Shown one piece after another: positions 31,490 to 42,905 of a DNA stretch of 64,000 nucleotides. Made by a program: the position numbers and the translations under genes. The stretch is from Thereva unica (taxonomy: Eukaryota; Arthropoda; Insecta; Diptera; Therevidae): positions 26,830,942 through 26,894,941 of the forward strand of contig OX465281.1 in assembly GCA_949987705.1 (NCBI GenBank), written 5' to 3'. How positions within the stretch are numbered: position 1 is the first letter of the stretch; every line of letters starts with the position of its first letter. The notes under the pieces were generated by a model, which saw only the letters and a program-made list of their open reading frames with translations, was not told the origin of the DNA and did not search any database.

Positions 31490-33575
31490 ATGTTGTAGGA
31501 TTTCGGAAATACTGATTGCGAAAGGTTGTTCCACAGTTGTTCTATTTAGAAACGAATTATTAGTTTGTAGAGTGCGTGAAAGGGGGAGTTGCAGGTTAGG
31601 GTAATGCGACGAATGGGCTAATCTGGTGTTTCAGGCATATTTTGGTGGAACAGTTGCTATGATAGTAGGGTTATAATTTTGTCAGTGCAGCTACTTTCCT
31701 ACGGTCGCTCAAGATGTCGATGTTAGAGGAAACGGCGTCGTCACCGATAAGTTGGAGGATCCTTTTTTGTATTTTATTTAACCACATCAAGGTGGTTTCT
31801 GGGGCGCCGCCCAAACATATTCGAGAAGAGGTTGAATGTAGGATTTATATATTACACAGCACGGGCCGATGGTTGAAGAAGGAACTTGAACCTCTTAAAA
31901 AATCCCAAGCACTGAGACGCTTGTTTGGCGATTTGGAATATGGGTCATTCCATCGTCTTTGGCTAATGTCACGCCTAAGATGTGTAAGGATGGGTCAGCC
32001 ATTAGTTCAACTTCACCCACTGTCAGGATGGAGAAGTGTTTTACTTTTTATTTTAAATAAGACAGTACTTGGTTTTGGTGGGGTTGAATTCAACACGACT
32101 CTTGCGACTCCATTCTTGAATGAGTTCAATGCCTTTGTTTATTGAGTTAGACATTAGTTCGTGATCATCAAGATAGGATCTGGCATGTGCTTGTCTTGCA
32201 TTATCGAAGGCGTAAGAGCAACGTAGGATATCGTCATCAGCGAAGCTGAAAATGGGTTAGACAGGATTGAAAGTAGATCATTTATAAAGATAAGAATTAG
32301 GGCAGGCGATAGAATTGAACCCTGGAGACCCACGCACAGATCGGAAGGGATTCGGATTTGACGCCATCCAATAGTACCGTTATTGTCCACTTACTTAAGT
32401 AGAAGTAAGGGGACTCCAATGGCTTTGAGCCTTGTTAGCTAGGCTAAGTGCCAAACTCTATCGAAAGCATTGGAGATATCTAGAGCAACTAGACTAGACT
32501 TACCAAATCCATGCAGACTTTGTAAAGTAAACTAAAAGATCGCCAGTGGATCTTTTTTGTGGGAAGTCATACTCTCTGTAGTTTATGAGTAGGTTGGAGC
32601 CTAGATATCCCATAAGCTTTTTGTTGGTTGTCGTCTCCATGGTTTTGGAGAGAAAAAAGTAATTGCTATTAGGGCGGTAGTTGAAGGGATTGCTGGAGTC
32701 ACCTTTTTCGGTATGTGCTGAATTTTGGGCAATTTTCCAAGAATGGTTTAGCCAAAAGCGAGGCGCATTTTTTAGGACGATAGACAGTTTATTATGAAGT
32801 TCAGTGTATTTATTGGTATCAAGATCCTTAAGGTGAGTCTCGTGAGTCCTGAAGAACACCAATGATGAGTAAGCGTTGCGCTCGAGAGCCGGGGTTAAGG
32901 TGTAAGTTTCGGGTAAAGAAGAATTTGAGAAGAACAGAGATGCTTATAAATAGGCCTTGCATTTTGCTGTTTGCTATCACCTCATCCTTGTGTATAAAAG
33001 AAGGGGTTGTGGATGTAGTGAAATTCTTTTTGATGGAACTCACCAAGGACCAGAAGTTTTAGCTAGCTCCACCTGCACTAAGGAGCTTGCTTCTCGACTT
33101 GTTAAATGAGGTTTTAACTTTCCTGATGGTGGATTTGTAGGAATTTCTTAGTTTTATATATACACTCTCGATGGAGCCGTTCGCTTGGGGAGCTCTTGTA
33201 AACTCTGAAGGCGACTTATTAATTTTGATTGCCGATAGATGAATCAATTTCGACGGAGTATAGCGGAGTATCCTCAGAGTCGATTATGCGTCTTGAGGCG
33301 GAACAAGTTTCATCGACCGAATGTCAATATGTGGCCGCAACACTCGCTAGTCCGAGCTTCGAGTTTGAATAGGAACAAAGGAAACTTACGTGAGACGTTT
33401 GCCAGTCCTATGTGCGTCCACTAAGGTCTGACGGTGGCCTTCGGTTAGAACACGCAAGTGCAGCAGATGGATATTTTATTGATTTTTTTTGGGTTTTTAT
33501 GATCACATTTCACTTTTTCTCCATTTTTTCGGCGTCTACGTAATATAGAGAGTGGAGCAGCACACGTTTGCTCGG
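31490..33575 (-). pseudogene. Family J LINE, internally deleted copy
   Basis: Antisense copy aligned with 49580-52803: 3' end at about 31495, C-terminal and RT region to 33060, linker to 33246, then directly the 5' untranslated region (33246-33570). The endonuclease and part of the linker (corresponding to 51446-51725 and about 51750-52450) are missing. RT pieces are readable (for example NRQSILSPALILIFINDLLSI at about 32270-32330) but shifted and stopped. The 5' end shares the CAGCACACG start with the copy at 52.8 kb. Confidence 0.7.
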
Positions 33576-33630
33576 GCACACAAAATTCCAATGCTGCAAA
33601 ACTTTAAACAAAAATGTTTGTTTTGAGGTT

Positions 33631-35427
33631 TCACTTCCGTGAGCCAGTGTTATCGAAAGCACCTTCGATGTCAAGGAACGCGCATAGGGCAGTTTCTTTA
33701 GCGAGGAAGGCCTTTTCGATTTTACTGACCAGGTGGTGTAAAGCAACCTCTGTTGATTTACCTTTAGAGTAAGCGAACTGGGAGCTATGTAGAGGGAGGG
33801 AGAGCTCCAGTTTGCACCTAATATGAAGGTCTAGCAACCTTTCCATTGTTTTCAAAAGAAAAGAGGTTAAGCTGATAGGTCTGTACGATTTAGGCAGCTC
33901 GAGGGGTCTGTTGCCCTGTTTAGGGATAAAAACCACCACGACTTTCCTCCAGATGGTTGGAATGTATCCCCAATTGAAGCTGGCTCTAAAGAGGCAGACC
34001 AGGTTGTTGAGGATCAGATCAAGGCTCTTCTGAAGAAGTGCCGGAAAAATTCCGTCTCCTCCGGGGGACTTATAGGGTTGAAAAGAGACCACTGCCCATT
34101 TAACCTTGTCACAGTCGAAGATATTCCCTGAAAGACTGCGGGAATAGCGGTCTGGGATGGTTCTATGACTACACCCAGGATCCAATGGATAAGCGGTCTG
34201 GAGGATTGACCCTGGAAAGTGCTCTCTGAGCAGGTACCTTAAGGTTTCCTTATGGTTAGAGGTGTAGGAGCCATCCTCCTTTTTGAGAAGGCCCACTCCG
34301 TTGAAGGAGTCTTTAGAAAGTAGCTTTTGGAGTCTAGTCGCCTCTGGTAGAGTCTGAATGCTCTCACAGTGTTTCCGCCAGGCAATCCTTTTGGAACGTC
34401 TCAACTCCTTGTTGTAGGCTGTTAGGGTGAACCTATATTCATCCCAATACCCGGTATGTTTTGCTCTATTGAACAATCTCCGTCTCGTCTCCGTCAATCT
34501 CTCTACGTCTCTACGCATTGCAGCTAACCTGTCATTCCACCAGGGCACCTTTCGCGATGACTGAAAGGAAGAGACAATGTTGCTGTCATGGTAGGAAGTG
34601 ATCAACACATCAGTAAGCTGCGTGGCCGTATTCTCCAGTTCATACACTGAGCTGATAGAAGCCGCAAGCTGATCTGATTTCGAGGCCACAAGCCCCTTAG
34701 ACCAGTTGGTTTTCTTAGGAACCAAAAAAGAGACGCGGATATGTGGAAGGCCCACAATGTCAAATCTAATGTGCAGATGATCCGACAGTGAGGCCTCGTC
34801 CAGAACACGCCAGTTTTCAATCCTGTCGGATAAAAGCCTGCTCGTGAAGGTGAGGTCCAGCACCTCCTTTCTACTAGCAGTGATAAAACTGGGTTTGCAT
34901 CCTCTATTTGCAATATCTATGTTATTCATAACAAGAAATTCTAGAAGACACTCACCCCTTTGGTTTACATCGGTACTCCCCCAGATGGAGTGGTGAGCAT
35001 TTGCATCACAGCCGATGATGAATTGCCGGTTCGTCTTGCGACAGAACTCAATGAGATCTTGAACCTCCTGGGGTGGCACTACTGCTACATCCCCCGGAAA
35101 GTAAGCGGACGCAAGAACGATTTCTTGGAATCCGTTGGCGGTGGGAACCGCAAGCGAGATCGCCACTAGATCTCTGGAAATAAAGTTAGTAATGGAGAGA
35201 TGAGTGACACGATTGTCAATTAAAAGGGCAGCGCGAGGCGCCCCGCATTTCCGATCATATACTAGTTTACTTGAGCCAGTGGTAAGTCCTCTGACTTTAC
35301 CATCGGTTACCCAAGGCTCCTGAATGAGAGCAAGGGTAAGATGCCTCTCCGCGTAAGTCTTGCACAGAGTGGAGGATGCCCCTTTCGCATGGTGCAAGTT
35401 TGCTTGGAGTGCCCTTATGGCGCTCAT
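33631..35427 (-). CDS. R1/LOA-type LINE ORF2 (endonuclease, partial RT), 3'-truncated
   Basis: 598 codons, open. The N-terminal AP-like endonuclease (about 1-230) has LQANLHHAKGAS (Asn), LIQEPWV (Glu), GCDANAHHSIWG (Asp/Asn) and LSDHLHIRF (Asp-His), all catalytic positions present. A linker of about 230-400 includes PWWNDRLAAMRR. RT begins with KSPGGDGIFPALLQKS and SYRPISLTSFLLKTMERL, reaches motif A (CAFLDIEGAFDN), and breaks at about 33646, before the catalytic YxDD box. The element therefore cannot replicate. Start chosen at the methionine just before the endonuclease. ORF1 lies 74 bp upstream. Confidence 0.85.
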   Translation of the reverse strand: MSAIRALQANLHHAKGASSTLCKTYAERHLTLALIQEPWVTDGKVRGLTTGSSKLVYDRKCGAPRAALLIDNRVTHLSITNFISRDLVAISLAVPTANGFQEIVLASAYFPGDVAVVPPQEVQDLIEFCRKTNRQFIIGCDANAHHSIWGSTDVNQRGECLLEFLVMNNIDIANRGCKPSFITASRKEVLDLTFTSRLLSDRIENWRVLDEASLSDHLHIRFDIVGLPHIRVSFLVPKKTNWSKGLVASKSDQLAASISSVYELENTATQLTDVLITSYHDSNIVSSFQSSRKVPWWNDRLAAMRRDVERLTETRRRLFNRAKHTGYWDEYRFTLTAYNKELRRSKRIAWRKHCESIQTLPEATRLQKLLSKDSFNGVGLLKKEDGSYTSNHKETLRYLLREHFPGSILQTAYPLDPGCSHRTIPDRYSRSLSGNIFDCDKVKWAVVSFQPYKSPGGDGIFPALLQKSLDLILNNLVCLFRASFNWGYIPTIWRKVVVVFIPKQGNRPLELPKSYRPISLTSFLLKTMERLLDLHIRCKLELSLPLHSSQFAYSKGKSTEVALHHLVSKIEKAFLAKETALCAFLDIEGAFDNTGSRK

Positions 35428-37370
35428 TTTTTCTCCAAGGAGCTTTGATAAGCCCGGTCTTCTTGGCCTGTCTAGGACCCTTTGTCCTACCGTCTTTGCC
35501 CTAGGGGGGTGCTGATTTGCCCCGTGCTCTGACTCCAGGTTCGGCAGGTGTGTTCTTTTTCCGCCCAGCAGTTTGCTCTGCTACAGGCTCCCTGGCGCAT
35601 GCTGCAGATGCGGGGGTCGGATTTGGAACAACGCCAGATGGACCTGGAGTCGTTGCGAGAGCAGCTCCGCCGTCAGATGACCCTATGGCCACGGCATTAC
35701 TGCAGTCCTCGGAGACAACAGAAGCATTAGGAAGTGCCATTTCAGACCCTGTGGTCTGGTCTGAGTGTCACAGGACGAACCCTGCGTTTGTGGCTGCTTC
35801 TTTGAAGGATCTTTATCCTTAAGAATTAGCCTGGTATGGGAAAAACGATATGCGATTTTCCCCTTAAAACTAATTAACTTAGTCATGGAAGCGGTATCCA
35901 CTACCATGACCAAGTGAAGGGTGTTATCATTTACCCGTCTCTGGACCACTTTCCACTTGTCAGCGGGAACCGAGTTTTATGCAGCGATAGTAGCCAGCAC
36001 TTTCTCGTTGCTTAAGGCACCACTCTGGGGGAAATAGCCACGAATAACGTGAGTTTGAGGGAAATTACCCTCTTCCACCAGAGTAATATCAAGAGCACTC
36101 TTGCTCTTAATGAAGGAGACGTTACTCCTCACCCATTCTGCTGTGTCAGGGTTTGAGCAGACTAACAGCAGCCAGCCGCTTCTTGGGAAACTCCCCTCGA
36201 AAGACGGCTTGACTTCACCGCCCGCTTTTTCAATTACGACGTCAATGATCGCCTCCTGAAACTGTGCCATTTGCTCAGGTGTCAGAGGGCAGTTGACCAT
36301 GTCTGTCGAGATGAGGCCAAGCTTTACACTGCTTACCACCTGGCTAAAGGTGGGGCGAGTGGGCCCCTTGGCCGTCTTGGTCCTCTTCTGTTCCGGACGT
36401 TCCGGAGTTTCCTCCTCTGAGCGAACTCTCTTCAGCCCAGTTTTTTTGGAGGACTTTGTTAAAGCTTTATCCAGGGCCATATCCCTGGAGAGGCCTTTTG
36501 CCAGTGCTTCTTGGAAGCATTTCCTCTGGCGGTTGGAGAGTTTGACAAACCTGGGTTTGTCAAGCTCCATCTTACCCAAGTCTCGGCCAATGGTGGTAGC
36601 TTCAGAAATGACCGAACACACACTGACCGAGTCTGCGCTGCAGACGGATTCTGCGTCTAAAGACTCATCTTCAGCGACTGACGATCCGTCTGTAGAACCA
36701 GTGTGCCCAATGGCTCCACCGGTTGAGGTTGTTGGTTTTAAACTTGCGTGCCCGATGGCTCCGCTCGTTAAAGCAATTGATTCACAGCTAGCGTGCCCAA
36801 TGGCTCCGCTAGTTGAGGCAATTGCTATCTCTTGTGTCCCTAAAGACACTTGAGATGAGGCCATCGTCACAATTGACGAGGATGATGCTGTCGGAGCTGC
36901 ATCGAGCTCATAATTTTTTATGTTATTAGTGTCCATGAATGGGCCCACGAGTATTCGGGAAAGTAAGTCACCCATAGCGAGCCCGTATACTATGGGAAGG
37001 CTAATTGAAACTGGAGGACGCCAGGTATCCAGAGTTCGGATATTAGAGACCAAGCACCCCCTTGGCCACGAGTCTCTCGGCATATCCTGTTTCACCTTAG
37101 ACTGGGGTGATTTTTTAAAGAGTGTTCTTCTCTCCGCCCGAATACCATTAGCCAGCACTCCTGGTAGGGACATGACCATGCCAGGAGTCTGTTTCCAGTC
37201 GCCCCACGTGGAGGGTGTAGTAGAGCTTCCAGCAGTGTAGCACAGTTCCGGCACGGAGCACAAAACAGCGTGTTAGTCCCCCTGTGTAACTGTTGGCTGG
37301 CGGCTTCAAGTAAAGCCTCCGTGTTTTTCTCAATCTCTAAAGGTTTGCAAAACACAATCAATTTCTCCGG
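33646..37370 (-). mobile_element. R1/LOA-type LINE, 5' portion
   Basis: Element-level entry for ORF1 plus truncated ORF2. Its 5' end is near 37365, where coding-like sequence gives way to AT-rich DNA. The 3' part (rest of RT and any tail) is missing. Downstream lie about 70 bp of unassigned sequence and then the 5' end of the family J copy. Losing the 3' end is unusual, because target-primed reverse transcription normally truncates 5' ends; a later deletion is likely. Confidence 0.75.
35501..37263 (-). pseudogene. R1/LOA-type LINE ORF1 (gag-like, DUF4780-like)
   Basis: Nucleic-acid-binding ORF1 partner of the ORF2 at 33.6-35.4 kb. Open from 37263 to a TAA at 35977-35979, which lies in-frame inside a conserved region: the block GWLLLVCSNPDTAEWV...(TAA)...LHLVMVVDT spans it and resembles the DUF4780 domain of insect TE proteins (family memory, not a search). 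After the stop the same frame runs to 35683, and a frameshift near 35740 leads to a Ser/Ala-rich tail ending at 35501. Residues about 145-190 contain three TSGAIGHAS-type repeats. So there is one nonsense mutation and at least one shift. Confidence 0.7.
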
Positions 37371-39230
37371 AATGATTTTTTTATAACAATCTGTTTAAAT
37401 ATTTCTTTTAAATAATAATCTTACACTCAAATCAAATGCTTCTGATAATTTTGAGATATGCCAACATGGCCTTAAATATGCACCACGAGTCAGACTCGTT
37501 ATTCTGTGTGAACAATCTTAACAAAACTATTTCTATTCAACGCTCGTAAAATTGCGCCTATAAAAAGTCGAGAATATCCTTTAGGGAATTGTTATTCAAC
37601 ACAGTTTGACCCACATATTGTATTTTACTATATATACTACATGATCGCCCATATTCAAAGGATTACTCGAGGCCACCACCATCCGACATATTTCATCCCA
37701 CACCGACACCGGAAGGGCGGCGAGCGTCGTCGGCCGTAACAATGTCGCCCTGCTATCAGCCGCCTCACTGCCGAAAATGTCCTGCCATAAACCTGATTAT
37801 TTTTTCTCCTTTGAAAGGATCTTCCTCAAAATTAGTGGCCCTTATCATATTTGCATCCTGCCGAAAATACACACGTAAATATTCAAATTACCATTTAAAA
37901 CGATAAAGTTATCCGCATATAAAAATAGCTGCCATCCACGAGGCTCTTATGCAAAACGAACGTTCATAATCCGTTTTAGAGCGCCTTTGTTGATACGTCA
38001 ATCTTCGGTCGGGAGTTTCCAGCCGTGTACCCGGACACATAAAGGCGCACGACAATGCCAGTAATATCTCTAACATTTTCGGGGATCGGGCGCAGCGGGG
38101 AGGGATTTATAGGGCTGTTAGCCAGATAGTGGCAATGTCGGGGCTGTGCTACAAAATTAACCCCTCATCCCCAATAAGTTTCCACTTAAAGGCAACTTTC
38201 GTTCTCGTCCTTCTAATTCGTCCGCCGCTCTCCCCTCAGAGCTGTGCTTTCATCACTCCGTGTACCCGAGAAAAGAACTCCGGTTAAAGGTGCACGTAGC
38301 AATATCAGAAGCGCATTAAACTAGGACACAATGGGTGTACACCTGTAATACACTCCCGGGAGTATTGTTCCAACTAACTTGACTCCGGCAGTAAGATTGG
38401 GAGGCTCTTCTCTCGTCGTTGTGCCTCTGCAGCCCCGGCTTCGTGAAGGGGGCCTGCAGTCTGTAAGGACGAACAGCGGGGGTTATCCTCGTATCCCACA
38501 GAAGGACCTCGTTTTACGGATGAAAGAATTTTAATCATCGAAGCCCTCCTTCCTTGGATGAGCGAGCGTTGTCTCATCCTCGGTGCGGGAGTAGTGGAAG
38601 GTATCACAAATGGTGCTCTACATGTGTGCTGGGTCCTTTTATATATTGTAGCAAACTAAAATAGAAGCTCTTACGTGAGGAGGGGTTTTTTATAGAACGT
38701 TACTAAAGAACTGAAATTATGAAACAGAAATAGATAATAGCTGGGGATCCTTTCATTTGCATGTTCATAGGTCGGATTATCTAAGCCATGGAGCAGACCT
38801 GATGACCTTTGGATGAGGTATGGGAATCGATTTTCTTCAGTGCAGTTCGTGGACGGTTGGTATTTTTAATTTATAGTGCAAGGGCTGATATAAAGTTACA
38901 CGAGTTTATTGGATTTTATCGTCATTTAATGACAGCCTGGTGACCTTCAATGGACGATAGGAAATTAAATATAATGATAAGCAAAAAATTCAATAGTGAT
39001 TGTCAGATCCTGCCTTGGTGTAGGCTAAATATATGATCTCTGAGGGAATTTATAAAGAAAATTAAAGGTAAAAAAGTGCCTATAGATCGCACAGACGATC
39101 TCCCAATAGCTCGATTCGCCGTGAGATGTAACACTTTCTATGCTAGGCAGCAAACATTCCTGGTCCTTCATGCGCTACCTACTTTAATTTAAACTGGCTC
39201 AAATACCACACCACCCATTGTCCTTATATT
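37371..39230. other. No recognisable gene
   Basis: Unique-looking sequence, including GC-richer stretches (37680-38330) with no convincing frame. A 77-codon minus frame at 38374-38607 shows no motif. Possibly host intergenic or intronic DNA. Confidence 0.4.
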
Positions 39231-39249
39231 CCTCATTCTTAGCCAATTA

Positions 39250-39632
39250 CAACAAATTTCTAGATGACATAAAAGATCTGTATCAACCAGTGCACCTTAA
39301 TCAAAATTTTGATTGAGTCTAGGATGTTTGCCCTAGATACCTTCAAATTTTTGTGACAGTATGGCTGACTAACCACAAAGCTCTTGGTTTCGACTCAATT
39401 ATAAAGAATTTTCTTCATGGAAGTTCAACCAAAGTAGCATAGGATGGCGTCAAATCTAAATTGCAAACCATCTCAACCGATGTACCCCAGGGGTCAATTC
39501 TGTCACTTGCTCTTTTTATAATCTTTATAAATGAACTACTTTGAGGTTGCTGGTGAAGTGGGTTCACAATTTCGCTAATGACGGAGCTCTTAGGCTTTCG
39601 AAATATTAGACAAGAAGCGCCCCAGACCCATG
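39250..39632 (+). pseudogene. Family J LINE relic, RT fragment (sense)
   Basis: DGVKSKLQTISTDVPQGSILSLALF-IIFIN (39446-39530) matches the RT motif B segment of family J at 50.4 kb (DGVKSES...GVPQGSILSPALF). Frame broken after NELL. Only this RT part is recognisable. It ends next to a CAACT-type low-complexity run (39634-39663). Confidence 0.6.
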
Positions 39633-39659
39633 ATGAGTTGAATAGTTGAGTTGAGGTTG

Positions 39660-42600
39660 AGTTGAAAATGTTATGTTAGCCTTAAGAGTTTCGTCTTATC
39701 TTCTTCCTATATCTTTCTCTTTTCTTCCGATGCTTCATCTTTCTCCTTCTTTTCCTGCATGTATGATTCTGTTTATGTGGCTCAGTTGCTCATTATATAT
39801 CAATGAATTTCTCTGATACAGTGCACACTGAAGGAAGGCTACTGAATATCCTCTGCTCTTCCTCCTCAGGGCTGAATATATGTTCCATGAATGCAAGAAG
39901 CCTGAGAAATAAAATGGATGAACTGAAGTACCTGTTTAATAATACAAAACTGCATGCCATTGTAGTCAATGAGACGTGGCTGAAACCAGATATCCCTACT
40001 ACCTTTGCTTCCTTGCCTTCTTTTTGCATGCATCGAAATGATCGTGTGGGGCGTACTGGGGGTGGTGTTGCAATATACGTCACCTCCTCTCTCTCCTCGA
40101 AGGTAGTAGGCCAGTCCATTGGCTCACAATTTGAATTCATTGCAGTGGAAATAAAATCACCGTACGACAAATGTGTTATTGTCAGTGTTTACTGCCCACC
40201 TAATGTATTTTCTCCTGATGTTGCTACTAATTTCTTCGATCTCGTGTCTAGTCTCTCCCGTCATTATGACAACATAATTGTTGCTGGCGATTTTAACGTT
40301 GATCTGTTGAGGGTCAATGAACGTGCGAATACACTCAAATACTTTTTGGGGTCATTGGATCTTCGTATTCTAAATCAAATGCCCACTTTCTTGAACTGTC
40401 ATAATCCATCGCTCCTCGATGTTCTTTCTGCTACATCCACCAATTTAGTGTTAAAACACAACCAAATCTCTCCTCCCAGCTATCTTGATCATGACATTCT
40501 CTTCCTCTCCCTTCGTTTTACCTTTCTCCCTCCCTCCCTGCCTAACTTCTTTTCATACCGGGATTTCAAAAATATCAATCTTACTCGCCTTTCTGAAATT
40601 ATTTCGTCTTTACCTTGGGCTGATATCTATAATACAACCTGTGTTGATACTAAGGTTGATCTCTTGAATTCTTTCATCCAATCCCTATTTAATCATTGTG
40701 TTCCTTTTGTTACGAGAAGACGTTGTAAATCTTCTAACTGTCCCTGGTTCTCTTATGAAATCCGCAAATTGATTGTTGAGCGTGAGTTCTTGTACAGACG
40801 CTATCGCAGAACTAGGATCCCGACCTACCTCAGTGAGTACAAAAATCTTCGTAACTTAATCAATAGAAAAGTTAAATCGGCCAAGCGTGAATTTTACTCA
40901 CGTAAGCTTGATCCTGCTTTGTCCCCTAAGCAACTTTGGTTTAATCTTCGGTCGCTAGGCATTCATACCTCTGAGCTTAACTCATTTGATGTTGATGTAA
41001 ATTCACTCAATGCATCTTTCGTTCAATCTCCTCAGAATTTCCCACTATCTTCCACTTCCGTTGTTCCTTCTTCCAATTCTCTAAGTTTTGATGGTTTTAA
41101 TTTCTATTGTGTTGACTCACTTGATGTACTTGGCATTTTGCTTTCCTTTTCGTCCAATAGCGTTGGCTATGATGGTATTTCTCCTCGCTTTCTTAAAATC
41201 CTCTCCCCTTCAATCGTTGATGCTATCACGCATGTTCTTAATTTTTGCCTGACAACCTCCCAAGTTCCTTTGCTCTGGAAAAAAGCAATAGTTACTCCCA
41301 TTCCTAAAAAGTCCTCCCCCGTTAATTTGTCAGACTTTCGCCCTATTAGTATTCTACCCTTTCTCGCTAAAGTTTTTGAAAAAATTGTATCTACTCAAGT
41401 CTTGCGATATCTTGATTCTAATAATTTCCTTTCTAAATTCCAATCCGGCTTCCGCAAATCCCACAGTTGTCAAACTGCTATATTGAAGGTTACAACTGAT
41501 CTTCGTTCTGCCCTTGACAAAGGTGACATTGCTATACTAGTTCTTCTTGACTTCTCCAAAGCCTTCGACTCTGTAGTTCACTCGCAACTGCTCTATAAAC
41601 TTAGTCAACGGTATCACTTTTCCTCTTCTTCTGTTCCCCTTCTCTCTTCACTTCTCTCTAATAGATCTCAGTGTGTTCGGCATAATAATGTTACTTCTTC
41701 TTTCCTAAGTGTGCCTGCAGGTGTCCCTCAGAGTTCGGTTCTTGGTCCTTTGCTGTTCTCCCTTTATATTAATGATCTTCCCTCTGTAATCCGTCGCTGC
41801 TCATATCATTTATATGCTGATGATCTCCAGCTATATACCTCTTGTCCTATTAATCAAATTGAAAATTGTGTATCTGAACTTAATTGCACCTTATCTCGAA
41901 TAAACGAATGGAGTTCGAATAATTTTCTTAAATTAAATCCAGTTAAATCACAAGTAATTTTCCTTAGTCGTCGCTTACTGTCCCCCCATGGTTTCTCTCC
42001 TCTTCTACTTAATAATGTTCCCCTTCCAATCGTTGACTATGCCAAAAACCTGGGTATTGTTGTAAATTCCAAACTCTCCTGCTGCAATCATGTCTCATTG
42101 CTGCTCTCTAAGATCTATGGCACACTTCGTAAACTATGGTTATATGGCAGTCTGTTATCTTTGCCCATTCGAGCCAAACTTATTAAATCTCTTGTTGTTC
42201 CTCATTTCCTTTACGGCTCGCTGGTATATATTTCTTTCGACTCAACATGCCGTCAGCGTCTTAGAGTGGCGTTTAATGATTGCATTGGGTTCATTTTTCA
42301 TATGAGAAGATCTGATCATGTGTCGCGAGTACAAAATTCCTTACTGGGCTGTGACCTCTTTCAATTCATCGATCTCATGGCTCTTCTTCTTTTGCATAAG
42401 GTTTTTTATACCAAAAGCCCCTGCTACCTTTCTGACTTCCTCTTTCCTTTGCAATCCTTGAGATCCGTTAAATTCCTGATTCCTGCTCATTCTTCCCTAA
42501 TCGGTAGTCGCTCCTTCTTTGTGCATTCTCTCAGAATTTGGAATAATCTTCCAAACTACATTCAGAGAATGAGCTCAGCCACAACATTCAGAAGACATGC

Positions 42601-42905
42601 GTTTCTTTTTCTATCTTCTTCTTCTCACTAACTATCTAGGTCCCTCCTATCTCTATCACTCCCACATCAATCATAATTTTAATTCTACTTTCTTTCTATT
42701 TTCTTATTTTTGAATTTTTATTATTTTTTACTTTTTTATTATTTTTATTATTATTATTATCTTTCAATTATTAAGTTTAATTTTAATTATATTTTAATTT
42801 TAATGTTAATCTTAATTTTAATTTTGTTCCTTTTTAAATTTTGCACTTTAAAAGATGTATATCTTGTGTACTTTAAAATCTATTAAACTATTAAATAAAA
42901 AGTAC
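39660..42905 (+). mobile_element. Non-LTR retrotransposon with intact ORF
   Basis: Element-level entry. A short pyrimidine-rich leader (39665-39780) precedes the 942-codon ORF. The 3' region (42635-42900) is strongly AT-rich with TTATTATTA runs and ends near ATTAAACTATTAAATAAAAA. No ORF1 is visible upstream, so either this copy is 5'-truncated or the family lacks ORF1. I could not find a target duplication. Confidence 0.8.
39803..42631 (+). CDS. LINE endonuclease-reverse transcriptase, 942 aa, uninterrupted
   Basis: AP-like endonuclease about residues 22-235: SMNARSLRNKMDEL (Asn), VNETWL (Glu), AGDFNVDL (Asp/Asn), YLDHDILFL (Asp-His). Linker about 240-440. RT about 440-740: VGYDGISPRFLKI, DFRPISILPFLAKVFEKI, GFRKSHSCQTA, VLLDFSKAFDSV (motif A), AGVPQSSVLGPLLFSLYIND (motif B; Q-S-S where Q-G-S is usual), and YADD at residues 671-674. 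A long C-terminal domain ends ...FRRHAFLFL. Start chosen at the first ATG. Related to CR1/L2/Daphne-type clades by style, not proven. The QGS-to-QSS change is the only oddity in an otherwise complete active site. Confidence 0.92.
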   Translation: MNFSDTVHTEGRLLNILCSSSSGLNICSMNARSLRNKMDELKYLFNNTKLHAIVVNETWLKPDIPTTFASLPSFCMHRNDRVGRTGGGVAIYVTSSLSSKVVGQSIGSQFEFIAVEIKSPYDKCVIVSVYCPPNVFSPDVATNFFDLVSSLSRHYDNIIVAGDFNVDLLRVNERANTLKYFLGSLDLRILNQMPTFLNCHNPSLLDVLSATSTNLVLKHNQISPPSYLDHDILFLSLRFTFLPPSLPNFFSYRDFKNINLTRLSEIISSLPWADIYNTTCVDTKVDLLNSFIQSLFNHCVPFVTRRRCKSSNCPWFSYEIRKLIVEREFLYRRYRRTRIPTYLSEYKNLRNLINRKVKSAKREFYSRKLDPALSPKQLWFNLRSLGIHTSELNSFDVDVNSLNASFVQSPQNFPLSSTSVVPSSNSLSFDGFNFYCVDSLDVLGILLSFSSNSVGYDGISPRFLKILSPSIVDAITHVLNFCLTTSQVPLLWKKAIVTPIPKKSSPVNLSDFRPISILPFLAKVFEKIVSTQVLRYLDSNNFLSKFQSGFRKSHSCQTAILKVTTDLRSALDKGDIAILVLLDFSKAFDSVVHSQLLYKLSQRYHFSSSSVPLLSSLLSNRSQCVRHNNVTSSFLSVPAGVPQSSVLGPLLFSLYINDLPSVIRRCSYHLYADDLQLYTSCPINQIENCVSELNCTLSRINEWSSNNFLKLNPVKSQVIFLSRRLLSPHGFSPLLLNNVPLPIVDYAKNLGIVVNSKLSCCNHVSLLLSKIYGTLRKLWLYGSLLSLPIRAKLIKSLVVPHFLYGSLVYISFDSTCRQRLRVAFNDCIGFIFHMRRSDHVSRVQNSLLGCDLFQFIDLMALLLLHKVFYTKSPCYLSDFLFPLQSLRSVKFLIPAHSSLIGSRSFFVHSLRIWNNLPNYIQRMSSATTFRRHAFLFLSSSSH

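Noticed and set aside
36293..37240. Plus-strand frames of 186 and 106 codons
   Set aside because: Antisense to ORF1 of the R1/LOA element, whose minus-strand frame has the conserved domain.
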